In this document: positions 54,684 to 64,000 of the stretch, one piece after another
Numbering within the stretch: the stretch's first letter is position 1
Layout of the letters: every line of letters starts with the position of its first letter
Origin: Flavobacterium salmonis
Lineage (GTDB): Bacteria; Bacteroidota; Bacteroidia; Flavobacteriales; Flavobacteriaceae
NCBI RefSeq assembly: GCF_903819435.1
Contig: NZ_CAIJDP010000071.1
Span: forward strand, 62,001 to 126,000
Length of the DNA: 64,000 nucleotides
Reading direction: 5' to 3'
Program-made: the position numbers and the translations under genes
The notes under the pieces: model-generated
The model's input: only the letters and a program-made list of their open reading frames with translations
Database searches by the model: none
What the model was told of the DNA's origin: nothing

Positions 54684-56930
54684 TTAATTTTGAATCACTT
54701 TTAGCATTGTTCCATTCACAAAATCGTCATGCGAAATAAAAAAGCTGTTAAGTGATTTTCCGTTTAGTTCAATCGAATTGATTTTTCCGTCATTATTGAT
54801 TTGTCTTTCAATTACAATGCTTTCTTTTTTATAATATCTTGGATCTAATTTGATCGTTATTCTATGAAACAATGGTGCTGTGATGGTATAAATTGGGTCA
54901 CCCGGAGAAATTGGATAAATTCCCATCATCGAATATACCAGCCAGGCAGACATTGTTCCTGTATCATCATTTCCGGGTAATCCTTTTGGTTTGTTTTGGA
55001 AATATTCTTTCACCAATTTTTTTACCATTTCCTGACTTTTCCATTCTTCTCCTTTTATATAATTGAATAAATAAGGATAAGCAATATCCGGCTCGTTTGC
55101 CATATCAAATTGTTTGGTGTCAAAAACCTTTTGCAACTGATCTGAAAAAGGTTTATCACCGCCCATAAGTTTGATTAATCCTCTAATATCATGTGGCACC
55201 ATAAAAGCATATTGCCATGCATTGCCTTCAATAAAACCAACATTTTCCTGAAAATTAGATCCCGATTCAGGATCAAAAGGTTCATACCATTTTCCGTTAG
55301 CTGTTATTGGCCTAAGTAATTTTAAATCTTTATCATATAATTTTCGGTAGGATAATGAACGCTTCGTAAAACGCTTATAATCTTCTTTTTCGCCTAAAGC
55401 TTTTGCTAAAAGTGAAATCGCATAATCTGAAGTATTATATTCCAGTGTTGTAGAAACGGGACCGCGATAATTTGTTGATACATATCCTTTTTCGATATAT
55501 TCTTTAAGTCCAGGACGCAACGGATTCTTTTCAATTTGATCAGCACCTTTTAACATGGCATAGTAGGCTTTGTAAAAATCAAAATCCTGAATTCCTTTTA
55601 AACACGCGTCAACTATCACTATACTTGCGGGATCTCCTACCATGGTGAATGTTTCTGTAGAATTTAATTCCCATTTTGGCAGCCAGCCGTTTTCATCATA
55701 CATTTCCAACATACTTTTTATCATATCCGATTGTTGCTTAGGATAAACCAAAGATGTTAACGGATGCATATTTCGATAGGTATCCCACAATGAAAACGTG
55801 GTATAACGAGTGCCTTCGGTTTTTGCAATCTTACTTCTTTTTATCACCGGATATTCTCCATTGACATCGTTTAAAGTATTTGGATGAATTAAAGTATGGT
55901 ACAATGCCGTATAAAAAATCGTATTCTCATCTTTTGAACCTCCTTCAACCAAAATTTTAGAAAGCTCATCATTCCACTCCTTATAAGTGTCATTATAAAC
56001 GGTTTCGAACGATTTATTTCCGGTTTCTTTTTCTAAGTTCTCACGGGCATTTGCAATGCTTACATACGAAATTCCAATTTTAACCTCAACGGTTTCCTGC
56101 TTATCAAATTTATACGTAAAATAAGTTCCAATGCTGTCACCAACAACCGTTTTGATGCTATTATCCATCATTCTGGTTTTGCCATTATACGTCATCCATT
56201 GTGCTTCTGTGCCTTCGTATTTTGATGGCTTTTTCCAAACACCGAATTTGTGTGCGGGTTTCGAAAATTTTGCCACAAAATAAACTGGGTAGGCATCTTC
56301 CGGACTGTTATAACAAAATGAACCAACGCTTCGCATTCCTTCAATTTCTGTTGGCGAAACCACTTTTACCATCGCGCCTTCTTCATTGGTTAAACCTAAG
56401 CCAAGATTCAGTAAAATATTAGATTGTCCTTTTGGAAAAGTAAATTTGCTGACCCCCACTCTTTTTGATGCCGTAAACTCTGCTTTTATATTGTATTTGT
56501 CAATGTCTACGCTATAATACGCCGCTTTTGCTACTTCATTTTTATAAGTTGAACCGTATTTTAAATGATTGGTTTCGACAGCTCCCGTTGTTGGCATTAA
56601 TATTAAAACGCCTAATTCAGGACAGCCCACACCGCTTATATTAACCTGACTAAATCCGGTTAAAAAAGTATTTTCGTTTACATACGGATTAGAAAGCCAC
56701 TGACTGTCTTTTTCTAATTTATTTTGTTTTCCCGCAACATTAAACGGACTAATACTCGCCACCCCTCGTGGTGCAATTGGTCCGGGAAAAGTGGCTCCAT
56801 AGTTTGAAGTTCCGATAAATGGATTTACAAAATCTGCGGGTTCTTTCTGTGCAAAAATAAGGATGCTAAAAAACAGCATATACAAAATACATGCTGTTTT
56901 TGATATTATTTTTTTTGATATTGAAAACAT
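54684..56930 (-). CDS. GH92 family alpha-mannosidase
   Basis: A 748-residue exported exo-alpha-mannosidase of family 92, a calcium-dependent enzyme class central to N-glycan breakdown. After the signal peptide (~1-27) come the N-terminal beta-sandwich beginning VNPFIGTSNYGATFPGPIAPRG and the (alpha/alpha)6 catalytic domain. Key patterns are YTTFSLWDTYRNMHPL, GWLPKWELNSTETFTMVGDPA and the catalytic GNDDTGTMSAWLVYSMMGIYPI. Linkage preference (1,2, 1,3 or 1,6) cannot be read by eye. It sits between the GH3 and GH29 genes at gaps of about 12 bp on each side, so they form one transcript. Confidence 0.95.
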   Translation of the reverse strand: MFSISKKIISKTACILYMLFFSILIFAQKEPADFVNPFIGTSNYGATFPGPIAPRGVASISPFNVAGKQNKLEKDSQWLSNPYVNENTFLTGFSQVNISGVGCPELGVLILMPTTGAVETNHLKYGSTYKNEVAKAAYYSVDIDKYNIKAEFTASKRVGVSKFTFPKGQSNILLNLGLGLTNEEGAMVKVVSPTEIEGMRSVGSFCYNSPEDAYPVYFVAKFSKPAHKFGVWKKPSKYEGTEAQWMTYNGKTRMMDNSIKTVVGDSIGTYFTYKFDKQETVEVKIGISYVSIANARENLEKETGNKSFETVYNDTYKEWNDELSKILVEGGSKDENTIFYTALYHTLIHPNTLNDVNGEYPVIKRSKIAKTEGTRYTTFSLWDTYRNMHPLTSLVYPKQQSDMIKSMLEMYDENGWLPKWELNSTETFTMVGDPASIVIVDACLKGIQDFDFYKAYYAMLKGADQIEKNPLRPGLKEYIEKGYVSTNYRGPVSTTLEYNTSDYAISLLAKALGEKEDYKRFTKRSLSYRKLYDKDLKLLRPITANGKWYEPFDPESGSNFQENVGFIEGNAWQYAFMVPHDIRGLIKLMGGDKPFSDQLQKVFDTKQFDMANEPDIAYPYLFNYIKGEEWKSQEMVKKLVKEYFQNKPKGLPGNDDTGTMSAWLVYSMMGIYPISPGDPIYTITAPLFHRITIKLDPRYYKKESIVIERQINNDGKINSIELNGKSLNSFFISHDDFVNGTMLKVIQN

Positions 56931-56941
56931 ACTTTTATCTG

Positions 56942-58420
56942 TTAAATAGCTTCCATTTTTAAAGTCCAGGCTTCTTTACATGGTAAATTATTTCTTAAGT
57001 TTTCCGGAATAACTACTTTAAATCCGTTTCCTTCTTTTGTCCATTTTAAAGAAGTTTTAGAACCTAACATTGTAATTTTTGTTCCTTTTTTAGGGCTGAT
57101 AGATTTTACTGTAACTTGAGCAGGAATTTTATCTTCTCCTTCTTTTGCTAAGTAAAATGCAAATACATTTCCTGCCTTATTTTGTGTAAAACAAATGTTA
57201 TCTTCTTTGTAAGGCTCGATTGGTTTGGTGTTGTAAATCGCTGTGCTGTTTACTTTCATCCAATCTCCGTAGGCTTGTAATAAATCGTAAGCCCCTTTGT
57301 CCCATTCTCCTTCCGGACCAGGAGCAATATTCAATAATAAGTTACCGCCTTTTGCTACAATATCGACTAACATATGAATTCCTTGTCTTCCGGTCATGTA
57401 TTCAGCACCTGGCGAATAAGACCACCCGCCACCCGCGGGAATACAAGACTCCCAAGGGTAAGGCAGCGTTTTAGCAGGAACACGTCCTTCCGGAGTTAAG
57501 TAGTTTTGGTTTTTACCATGAACTGCTCTGTCAACAACAATTAATCCCGGTTGTTTTGCACGCGCTTTTACAACCAATTCATCCATTTTTGGATCCTGAT
57601 TTACTACTCTGTGTTTGATGAAACCATTTTTAGATTCGTTTTCTGTAAACTTCTCGTCATAGTTTTCTTTGATGTTCACCTGATCTCTTTTTCTAACCCA
57701 ACCTCCGTCAAGCCATAAAATGTCTACTTTTCCATAGTTGGTTAAAATTTCTAAGATTTGGTTGTGCGTGAAATCAACATATTTTTGCCATTTTTCAGGG
57801 TATAAAGACGGATCGTAGTTTACGTTTCTGTCGAAAGGAGGGAAATAAGGATCCCAATAGTTTTCGTTGTGCCAGTCTGGTTTAGAAAAATAAGCTCCAG
57901 TTGAAATACCTTCACCTCTAAAAGAGTTGAAAATTTCTTTTAAAACATCTGCTTTTGGGTTGGTATGAAAAGGAACGTCTTTACTAGTTATCTTGTAATC
58001 AGAGTATTTAGTATCATACATATTAAATCCGTCATGGTGTTTTGTAGTGAAAACCATGTACTTCATTCCCGCATATTTAGCTGCTTTAGCCCATTTTGCA
58101 GGATCGAATTTCACAGGATTAAATGTTTTTCTTAATCCTTCATAATCTTTAATATAATCATTATAATTAGACGGATTACTTCCTTTTTTACGTTCACACC
58201 AGCCGTAATCTTCAGGGCAGATAGACCAAGACTCTACAATTCCCCATTGGCTGTAAGTCCCCCAGTGCATTAGCAGACCAAATTTTTTGCCTTGCCATTC
58301 GTCTAAGTTCTTCAACACTAACGGATCTGTTTCCGGTACGTATCTTTCATCTTCATAAATAGCCTGAGCGAAAATCTGAGCTGAAAATAAAAGGGCGATT
58401 ATGAATATTCCTTTTTTCAT
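56942..58420 (-). CDS. GH29 family alpha-L-fucosidase
   Basis: A 492-residue exported alpha-L-fucosidase. A signal peptide of 19 residues is followed by the family 29 barrel with GKKFGLLMHWGTYSQWGI, MVFTTKHHDGFNMYD (His pair) and the nucleophile Asp238 in VDILWLDGGW. A C-terminal beta-sandwich ends the protein. GH29 removes alpha-1,2, 1,3, 1,4 or 1,6 fucose depending on subfamily. In an N-glycan locus with a GH35, Lewis-type or core fucose is the probable target. The gene is 11 bp from GH92 and 24 bp from GH35. Confidence 0.95.
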   Translation of the reverse strand: MKKGIFIIALLFSAQIFAQAIYEDERYVPETDPLVLKNLDEWQGKKFGLLMHWGTYSQWGIVESWSICPEDYGWCERKKGSNPSNYNDYIKDYEGLRKTFNPVKFDPAKWAKAAKYAGMKYMVFTTKHHDGFNMYDTKYSDYKITSKDVPFHTNPKADVLKEIFNSFRGEGISTGAYFSKPDWHNENYWDPYFPPFDRNVNYDPSLYPEKWQKYVDFTHNQILEILTNYGKVDILWLDGGWVRKRDQVNIKENYDEKFTENESKNGFIKHRVVNQDPKMDELVVKARAKQPGLIVVDRAVHGKNQNYLTPEGRVPAKTLPYPWESCIPAGGGWSYSPGAEYMTGRQGIHMLVDIVAKGGNLLLNIAPGPEGEWDKGAYDLLQAYGDWMKVNSTAIYNTKPIEPYKEDNICFTQNKAGNVFAFYLAKEGEDKIPAQVTVKSISPKKGTKITMLGSKTSLKWTKEGNGFKVVIPENLRNNLPCKEAWTLKMEAI

Positions 58421-58444
58421 CTTTATCTGTTTATTGCGTTTTAT

Positions 58445-60310
58445 TTATTCTTTTGTTTTTTCGTTTAGTTTATCAAGTATAGGTTGATCTGTAAAAATTA
58501 ATTCTTTTTGGGTATTTTCATTAAGCTGCTCGAATACAACAAAATTATTTGCACCAGTTTTCAACCAACAGCCTGGCACATAAAGCGTTTGCTGCGGTCC
58601 TACTTTCCAGTAGCGTCCAAGATTGTGTCCGTTGACAAATACAATTCCTTTTCCCCAATTGGTCATATCAAGAAAAGTATCGGCTGGTTTGTCTATGTTT
58701 ACTGTAGATTCATATAAAACTGGACGTCCAGGTTTTATCGTTTCATTTTTAAGAACTGGAACTTCGCTCATCGGCATTTTATACATTTCCCATCCACCGC
58801 TAATTTCATATTCATTAATGAAAACCGGAGAAATAATACCTTTCGTATTATGTACTATTTCGGCTCCGTAATTAATACGCCCCATATTTTCAACTAAAAT
58901 TTCTAAAATACCGTTAAAAGGAATAGAAACTGTCAACTCGTAATTTTTGAAAACTCTATTCAATTCACCCGCTTTAACTCCGTTTACATAAACTGTAGCA
59001 AAGTCTCTCAATCCCTCTATTTTTAATTTGCCTGAAATTGGCTGTGTAAATCGTTTACGATATAAAACATATCCATTTCCCTGACCTAATTTTTCAAATG
59101 TTAATGGCTGGTCATTGACAACAGCTTTTTCTTTTTTGATCCAGCTTAAAACATCCATACTCGATTTGATAAGCTGATTAGGATATTTTGTAACTGGTAT
59201 TTTCTCTGGAATCGGTGCTAATTTTGTCTTAGAATACTTTTGCATTACTTCACGAATAGCCATGAATTTTAGTGTTGCCCAACCTGCTTCGCTAATAGGA
59301 GCATCATAATCATAGCTTGTAATGTCCGGCTGAATATCACTTTCTTCATTATAATTTGCTCCAGAGGTAAATCCGAAATTAGTACCACCGTGCACCATAT
59401 AATAATTAAAAGAAACACCTGCATCAAGGTAGTTTTTAGTTTGACTTGCAATCTCCTCAGATCCAATTTTAATAAATGGTTCTGCCCAATGATCCAGCCA
59501 GCCAGAATAAAACTCTGCAACCATGTAAGGTCCCTGCCCTTTATGGTATTTATCAACTTGTTTTTTTAAATTCTCTATATTTGATTCTCCATTTGCAGTC
59601 GGTAATACGCCTTCAACAGCACCGCCTTCAAACAACCAAGTACCGTCAGAAGTAAAAAAAGGCTCTGGAAACCCAGTTTCTTTAAGCATATTGTAAATTG
59701 CAGTTTTGTATGCTTTATGATCTTCAGCACTAATATCGGTTCTTTGAGAAACATAAGAACCAAATTCATTTTCTGCCTGAACCATAATAATTGGTCCTCC
59801 CTGATTAGCAAAATTTCCTTTTACCACTGCATACAAATGTTCCAGATACGTTTTGCAAGCTTCCAAAAATGCTTTGTTATTGGTACGAATTACTAAATCT
59901 GGATTATTTTGCAACCACCAAGGGTAGCCTCCAAATTCCCATTCCCCACATGCATACGGACCTGGCCTAAGAATCACATATAATCCTTCACTTTTAGCGA
60001 TACGTAAAAACTCAGCTAAATCTTTATTTCCTGTTTTAAAATCCCATACACCTGGCTCTATTTCGTGGTAATTCCAAAACACATAAGTCGCCACGGTATT
60101 CAATCCCATAGCTTTAAGCATTTGCAATCGATGTCTCCAATACTCTTTAGGAATACGCTCATAGTGCATTTCTCCTGAATGTATTTTTATAATTTTCCCA
60201 TCTTTTTGAAATTCTCCATTAGATATAGAAAATCCTTTGGTTTGCGCCGTAGTAAAAAACGGCATCAAGCAAATCAATAATACTCCGAGCTTAAATAATA
60301 TCTTATTCAT
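58445..60310 (-). CDS. GH35 family beta-galactosidase
   Basis: A 621-residue exported beta-galactosidase of family 35. The signal peptide (~1-22) is followed by KIIKIHSGEMHYERIPKEYW, typical of the family start. The acid/base Glu182 is in QAENEFGSY and the nucleophile Glu266 in MVAEFYSGW. Two jelly-roll domains complete the C-terminus, with FVNGHNLGRYWKVGPQQTLYVP at the end. GH35 enzymes often prefer beta-1,3-linked galactose, as in Lewis a antennae. It is encoded just before the GH29 gene; removal of fucose and galactose from an antenna would use both. Confidence 0.95.
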   Translation of the reverse strand: MNKILFKLGVLLICLMPFFTTAQTKGFSISNGEFQKDGKIIKIHSGEMHYERIPKEYWRHRLQMLKAMGLNTVATYVFWNYHEIEPGVWDFKTGNKDLAEFLRIAKSEGLYVILRPGPYACGEWEFGGYPWWLQNNPDLVIRTNNKAFLEACKTYLEHLYAVVKGNFANQGGPIIMVQAENEFGSYVSQRTDISAEDHKAYKTAIYNMLKETGFPEPFFTSDGTWLFEGGAVEGVLPTANGESNIENLKKQVDKYHKGQGPYMVAEFYSGWLDHWAEPFIKIGSEEIASQTKNYLDAGVSFNYYMVHGGTNFGFTSGANYNEESDIQPDITSYDYDAPISEAGWATLKFMAIREVMQKYSKTKLAPIPEKIPVTKYPNQLIKSSMDVLSWIKKEKAVVNDQPLTFEKLGQGNGYVLYRKRFTQPISGKLKIEGLRDFATVYVNGVKAGELNRVFKNYELTVSIPFNGILEILVENMGRINYGAEIVHNTKGIISPVFINEYEISGGWEMYKMPMSEVPVLKNETIKPGRPVLYESTVNIDKPADTFLDMTNWGKGIVFVNGHNLGRYWKVGPQQTLYVPGCWLKTGANNFVVFEQLNENTQKELIFTDQPILDKLNEKTKE

Positions 60311-60448
60311 TTTTTTTTTCAGATTATAAATTTATAAACTTAAAAAATTGCAATCTTAAAGTAGTAAACGACTTAAATAATCAAATACTACAGAGAGTTA
60401 TTCTTTAATAATTCTACTTTATAAAACTATTGAGGCAATAGTTAAAGA

Positions 60449-62761
60449 TTAATTCACCACAATCTCATCTACAAACAGCCAAGAACTTTCTCCTTTTGGA
60501 CTTTTCTTTAAGTTGCCAGCGATAACTTTTACAAAGCGTGCATTTTGTTTTTGAAAGTTGATTTTAAAATCCTTCAATTCCGGAACTGCATTTACAGCAT
60601 ACGGACGTGTTATTTTTCCAACTTGTCTGTAATTAAATCCGTCGTCAGAAATGAATACTTTTACTTCAATTGGGAAATTAACTCCTGCGCCTTGACTTTC
60701 TAAAGCACCAACACTTACCTGCTCTATACTTTCAACTTTTTCAAGGTCAATTACCAATTCCATATCGTTAACCAACCAAGCTTGCCATTGTCCGTCATGG
60801 AAATTTTTGCTTCCGCGAATCGTGTTGACCATTGTGTTCGCATCTCCTTTGTAATTCGAATTGTAAGGTGTTAAGTATTTCACTTTTTTCGCAAATCCTT
60901 TATGAAAAACAAGGGTATCAGTATACGTTTTTCCTACTGGTTTGTCATCTTGAAATAAAGAAGCTTTTAAAACAGTCGTTTCTTTGATTTCAATTGGAGC
61001 AGTATATTTTACAGCATGATGATCGATGCTTTTATCTCCTAAAACGTAACGGATATCTGGATTAGGAAACTCGTTTTTCAATTCTACTTTGATTTGTTTA
61101 TTAGCCAAATCTGCTGTAGAAGAAGCAGTAACCAAATAAGCACTTTTCGCATAATTTATTCCTAAATAATCGTAACGTTTGAATAATGAAAATAATCTCG
61201 TTGTAAAATCATTCCAATTGCGTTTCTCTTTCGGACTCCATAAAGTTTCTGATAAAGCTGCCAATCTCGGGAAAATCATGTATTCAGAATCTTTTGGTAA
61301 TGCTAAATGTTCTGCCCATAAATTCGCTTGTCCTCCTAAAACATGTGCTGCTTCCTGAGGTGTCATTGTTGCAACTACAGGATCAAATTTATACACTTCG
61401 CTTAACGGATTATAAGCATCAAAAGCTAAAGGTTCTTCGTTTTGCGGTCCTTGGTAAAAGTTGAAATAACAAGGTGTTTCTGGAGTCATAATCACATCGT
61501 GACCTTGATCTGCTGCTTCGATGCCGCCTTTCATTCCTCTCCAGCTCATTACCGTTGCATCTGGAGCCAAACCACCTTCTAAAATTTCATCCCAGCCAAT
61601 TACTCTTTTTCCTTTTGAATTGATGTATTTTTCCATTCGTTTTACAAAATAACTTTGTAATTCTTCTACGCTTTTAAGGTTATTGTCTTTGATTCTTTTC
61701 TGGCAGTGCGGACATTTTGCCCAATTGGTTTTAGTAGCTTCGTCTCCGCCAATATGAATATACTTTGAAGGGAAAATCGTAATTACTTCGTCAATTACAT
61801 TTTTTAAAAACTCAAACGTCGTTTCTTTTCCTGCACAATAAATATCTGTAATTGGCCATAATCCGCCTGACGGAACACCAATTTTCTGATCAAAACATGC
61901 CAGTTCAGGATACGAGGCAATAGCACTGCTTACGTGTGCCGGCATTTCGATTTCCGGGATTACTTCAATGTTTTTTGATTCGGCATATTTTACAATTTCT
62001 TTTAACTCTTCCTGAGTAAAAAAGCCTCCGTACGTTCCTTTTTGATCTGCTGTTACCGGAAGTCTTGCATTCCAGGATAAGTTTTCCTGATCTACTCTCC
62101 AAGCGCCAACTTCAGTTAGTTTTGGATATTTTTTAATTTCGATTCTCCAGCCTTGATCATCAACTAAATGCAAATGCAAAACATTCATTTTGTGCATTGC
62201 CAAACGATCGATTGTAGCCAGAATGTAATTTTTATCAAAGAAATGACGTGATAAATCCAGCATTAAACCTCTCCATTTAAAACGAGGTTCGTCTGTTATG
62301 GTCAAACTTGGAATTTCCCATTTTGCAGTAGAAATCGCAAATTTACTTTCAATTGCTTCAGGAAGTAATTGTCTTATACTTTCTAAACCATACATAAAAC
62401 CTACATTTCCTTTAGCAGCAATAACAATGCTCGTCGGATTTACATCTAAAACGTAAGCTTCATTTTTTAAGTTCGGATCAACTTTAAACTGAACAAAATT
62501 GCTTACTGGCGCTTTTGTTGTCGTTTCTGGTTTCCATCCTGCAGCAACTTCAAATTTAGAAGCCAAAGCATTTGCGGCATCTTTTTGGAAATCACCGTTT
62601 ACTACAAATTTTGTATCTTTTGTAAATTCAAAAACACCAGTTTTAATAAGAGTCTGACTCGGTTTTGGAATGATACGAATATCATTTTCCGTGTAAACTT
62701 TCTGCGCGTTAGCCGAGAAAATTGAAGTGATTAGGGTTAATAGGAATAGTACTTTTTTCAT
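60449..62761 (-). CDS. GH20 family beta-N-acetylhexosaminidase
   Basis: A 770-residue exported beta-N-acetylhexosaminidase. It has a signal peptide (~1-19), a GH20b domain (~25-150), and a catalytic (beta/alpha)8 domain starting RFKWRGLMLDLSRHFFDK with the Asp340-Glu341 pair in HIGGDEATKTNW. A chitobiase-like C-terminal domain follows, then a discoidin-like beta-sandwich (~640-770) that may bind sugars. It removes terminal GlcNAc (or GalNAc) from antennae. It is separated by 138 bp from the GH35 gene, so it may have its own transcript. Confidence 0.95.
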   Translation of the reverse strand: MKKVLFLLTLITSIFSANAQKVYTENDIRIIPKPSQTLIKTGVFEFTKDTKFVVNGDFQKDAANALASKFEVAAGWKPETTTKAPVSNFVQFKVDPNLKNEAYVLDVNPTSIVIAAKGNVGFMYGLESIRQLLPEAIESKFAISTAKWEIPSLTITDEPRFKWRGLMLDLSRHFFDKNYILATIDRLAMHKMNVLHLHLVDDQGWRIEIKKYPKLTEVGAWRVDQENLSWNARLPVTADQKGTYGGFFTQEELKEIVKYAESKNIEVIPEIEMPAHVSSAIASYPELACFDQKIGVPSGGLWPITDIYCAGKETTFEFLKNVIDEVITIFPSKYIHIGGDEATKTNWAKCPHCQKRIKDNNLKSVEELQSYFVKRMEKYINSKGKRVIGWDEILEGGLAPDATVMSWRGMKGGIEAADQGHDVIMTPETPCYFNFYQGPQNEEPLAFDAYNPLSEVYKFDPVVATMTPQEAAHVLGGQANLWAEHLALPKDSEYMIFPRLAALSETLWSPKEKRNWNDFTTRLFSLFKRYDYLGINYAKSAYLVTASSTADLANKQIKVELKNEFPNPDIRYVLGDKSIDHHAVKYTAPIEIKETTVLKASLFQDDKPVGKTYTDTLVFHKGFAKKVKYLTPYNSNYKGDANTMVNTIRGSKNFHDGQWQAWLVNDMELVIDLEKVESIEQVSVGALESQGAGVNFPIEVKVFISDDGFNYRQVGKITRPYAVNAVPELKDFKINFQKQNARFVKVIAGNLKKSPKGESSWLFVDEIVVN

Positions 62762-63112
62762 TCTTTGTTTTTTGGGTTCTCTATGCTATTATTTCTTAAA
62801 CACATATAGACATAGTTTTTTAAAGCTTAGAAAGGCGTTACACTATGCATGAATGCACATAGAAACTGGTTTTATTTTTATGTTTTGAAGTTTTTGACTT
62901 CAGTTTGTCATTTCGACGAAGGAGACCCGAGCGATATCGAACAGACGAAGTAAATCTTCGTTAGTAGCTCCTCAACGTAACTCGTCAATCTTTGTAGAGT
63001 TTCTTGCGGAGATTTCTCCTTCGTCGAAATGACAAATATTGCGTATATTCCAATCTGTGTCGAATCCCGAGTATGATTCCTCGTTCCTCGGAATAACAAA
63101 ACTTTGTCACAA
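62762..63112. repeat. Dispersed palindromic intergenic repeat, copy 2, in a 351-bp gap
   Basis: The gap between the GH20 and glycosylasparaginase genes carries the same palindromic family as 5407-5516. The left arm starts at ~62907 (TTGTCATTTCGACGAAGGAG). The right arm ends at ~63036 (CTCCTTCGTCGAAATGACAA). The interior is longer (~90 bp) than in copy 1. A further decayed arm, CCTCGTTCCTCGGAATAACA, follows at ~63080. No protein gene is convincing here; a minus-strand reading frame over the element is an artefact of the repeat. Confidence 0.8.
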
Positions 63113-64000
63113 TTATTTATCCCACGACATTTTAAATTTTGCATCCTCCATTCTGTGACCTTTTTCATCATCTGAAACGGCGAAATTAAATCCTGATCTT
63201 AAACTGTAACCTGCGTATTCACCATTTTTATTCAAAGCAATAAAACCAACCTGCAGGTATTCCATGTCTTTGTGGTTTTTATGTTTGTTGTAAATACGCT
63301 CTGTAATTTCTTTACAGGCATCGTAAGGCGATTTTCCCTGACGCATTAATTCGACCACCATTGCGCTTCCGGCAGTTCTGATAACGGCTTCCCCTAAACC
63401 CGTTGCTGCAGCCGCTCCTACTTCATTATCCAGAAAAAGCCCCGCGCCGATTATTGGGGAGTCACCGACGCGGCCGTGCATTTTCCAGGCGGCGCCGCTT
63501 GTTGTACAGCCTCCGGCAAGATTTCCATCCTGATCTAACATTAGCATGCTTATGGTATCGTGATTTTCTATATTGATAACGGGTTTATATTTAGAATCTT
63601 CCAGCCATTTTTTCCAGTCTTTTTCAGATTCGGGAGTTAAAAGATTTTCTTCTTTAAATCCTTCTGAAAGAGCAAATTGTAAAGCACCTTGTCCGGCCAG
63701 CATTACGTGTGGTGTATTTTGCAATACTCTTTTTGCTACAGAAATTGGATGCATGATTCCTTGTAAAAAACACACAGAACCGCAATTGCTGTTGTGATCC
63801 ATAATACAGGCATCCAGCGTCACTTTTCCTTCCCGATCCGGATATCCTCCATAACCAACACTGCGTACAGTCGGATCGGCTTCAGGAATTTTCATTCCGG
63901 CCTCAATAGCATCTAAGGCTGGTTTTCCGTCTTTTAATTGTTTCCAGGTTTCTTTGTTTGCCGGTAAACCATGATTCCATGTCGAAATTACAATTGGCTT
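63113..64000 (-). CDS. N4-(beta-N-acetylglucosaminyl)-L-asparaginase (glycosylasparaginase), 5' end outside window
   Basis: The last 295 residues of an Ntn-hydrolase of the glycosylasparaginase family; the reading frame is open to the right edge, so the start lies outside the window. Visible signatures are VISTWNHGLPANKETWKQL (substrate site), GGYPDREGKVTLDACIMD, the autocleavage site NHDTISML (the Thr becomes the new N-terminal nucleophile), GGCTTSGAAWKMHGRVGDSPIIGAG and GLGEAVIRTAG. The enzyme hydrolyses GlcNAc-Asn to free the sugar and aspartate. It completes N-glycoprotein breakdown after peptidases, fitting the PNGase, glycosidases and M28 in the same run. Confidence 0.95.
   Translation of the reverse strand, partial: KPIVISTWNHGLPANKETWKQLKDGKPALDAIEAGMKIPEADPTVRSVGYGGYPDREGKVTLDACIMDHNSNCGSVCFLQGIMHPISVAKRVLQNTPHVMLAGQGALQFALSEGFKEENLLTPESEKDWKKWLEDSKYKPVINIENHDTISMLMLDQDGNLAGGCTTSGAAWKMHGRVGDSPIIGAGLFLDNEVGAAAATGLGEAVIRTAGSAMVVELMRQGKSPYDACKEITERIYNKHKNHKDMEYLQVGFIALNKNGEYAGYSLRSGFNFAVSDDEKGHRMEDAKFKMSWDK

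Noticed and set aside
62908..63171. A minus-strand reading frame of 87 codons before the glycosylasparaginase 3' end
   Set aside because: It lies over the dispersed palindromic repeat and overlaps the end of the glycosylasparaginase gene in another frame; its translation reflects the repeat sequence.

Overview
The window looks like a chromosomal segment of a Flavobacterium-type Bacteroidota. It is AT-rich, its promoters resemble the Bacteroidota form (TTTG, about 19 bp, then TAnnTTTG), signal peptides end in the FAQ/FSQ style, and it carries SusC/SusD transport genes, FecR-controlled TonB receptors and a Bacteroidota-type II-C CRISPR system. No rRNA, tRNA, prophage or transposase was seen.

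Layout. 1-10.7 kb is mostly housekeeping: a partial TamB-like envelope protein (- strand), then tsaD, rsmE, a DUF4159 protein, a SpoU-type RNA methyltransferase, an M43 metalloprotease lipoprotein, an AI-2E family permease and a THUMP-like methyltransferase. 10.7-16.4 kb holds envelope genes (M15D dipeptidase, outer-membrane phospholipase A, a small beta-barrel) and a LytS/LytTR two-component pair. The genes on either side of that pair share a tandem promoter motif at identical spacing. 16.6-21.8 kb is a FecIR-type unit: ECF sigma factor, small protein, FecR, TonB receptor and DUF4249 lipoprotein.

21.9-28.0 kb is the least explained region: seven - strand genes, none with a signal peptide. 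They encode an SGNH hydrolase with a peptidoglycan-binding-like domain, a subtilase, and five proteins I do not recognise (coiled-coil, zinc-ribbon, Met-rich and Gly/Ala-rich). An internal terminator-like hairpin splits the run. Divergent from it is a compact + strand set: a small unknown protein, a membrane protein, a HisKA_3 histidine kinase and a NarL-type regulator. This is the best candidate for an undescribed system.

31-42.6 kb holds a zinc-ribbon/FAD monooxygenase fusion and a complete II-C CRISPR-Cas locus: cas1-cas2 on +, an array of 53 repeats and 52 spacers, a 1525-residue cas9 on -, and a divergent tracrRNA. cas1-cas2 and cas9 converge on the array. The array contains one duplicated spacer, one reverse-complementary spacer pair, and an 18-bp hairpin at the cas9-side boundary.

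42.6-64 kb is one long - strand glycoprotein-utilisation locus: glycosylasparaginase (partial), GH20, GH35, GH29, GH92, GH3, SusC, SusD, a PNGase F-like amidase, a BNR-repeat protein, a RhaM-like mutarotase and an M28 aminopeptidase. Together they could release an N-glycan from protein, import it, strip galactose, fucose, GlcNAc, mannose and possibly xylose, cleave the GlcNAc-Asn remnant, and digest the peptide. The combination fits plant-type N-glycans well, although no substrate can be proved from sequence.
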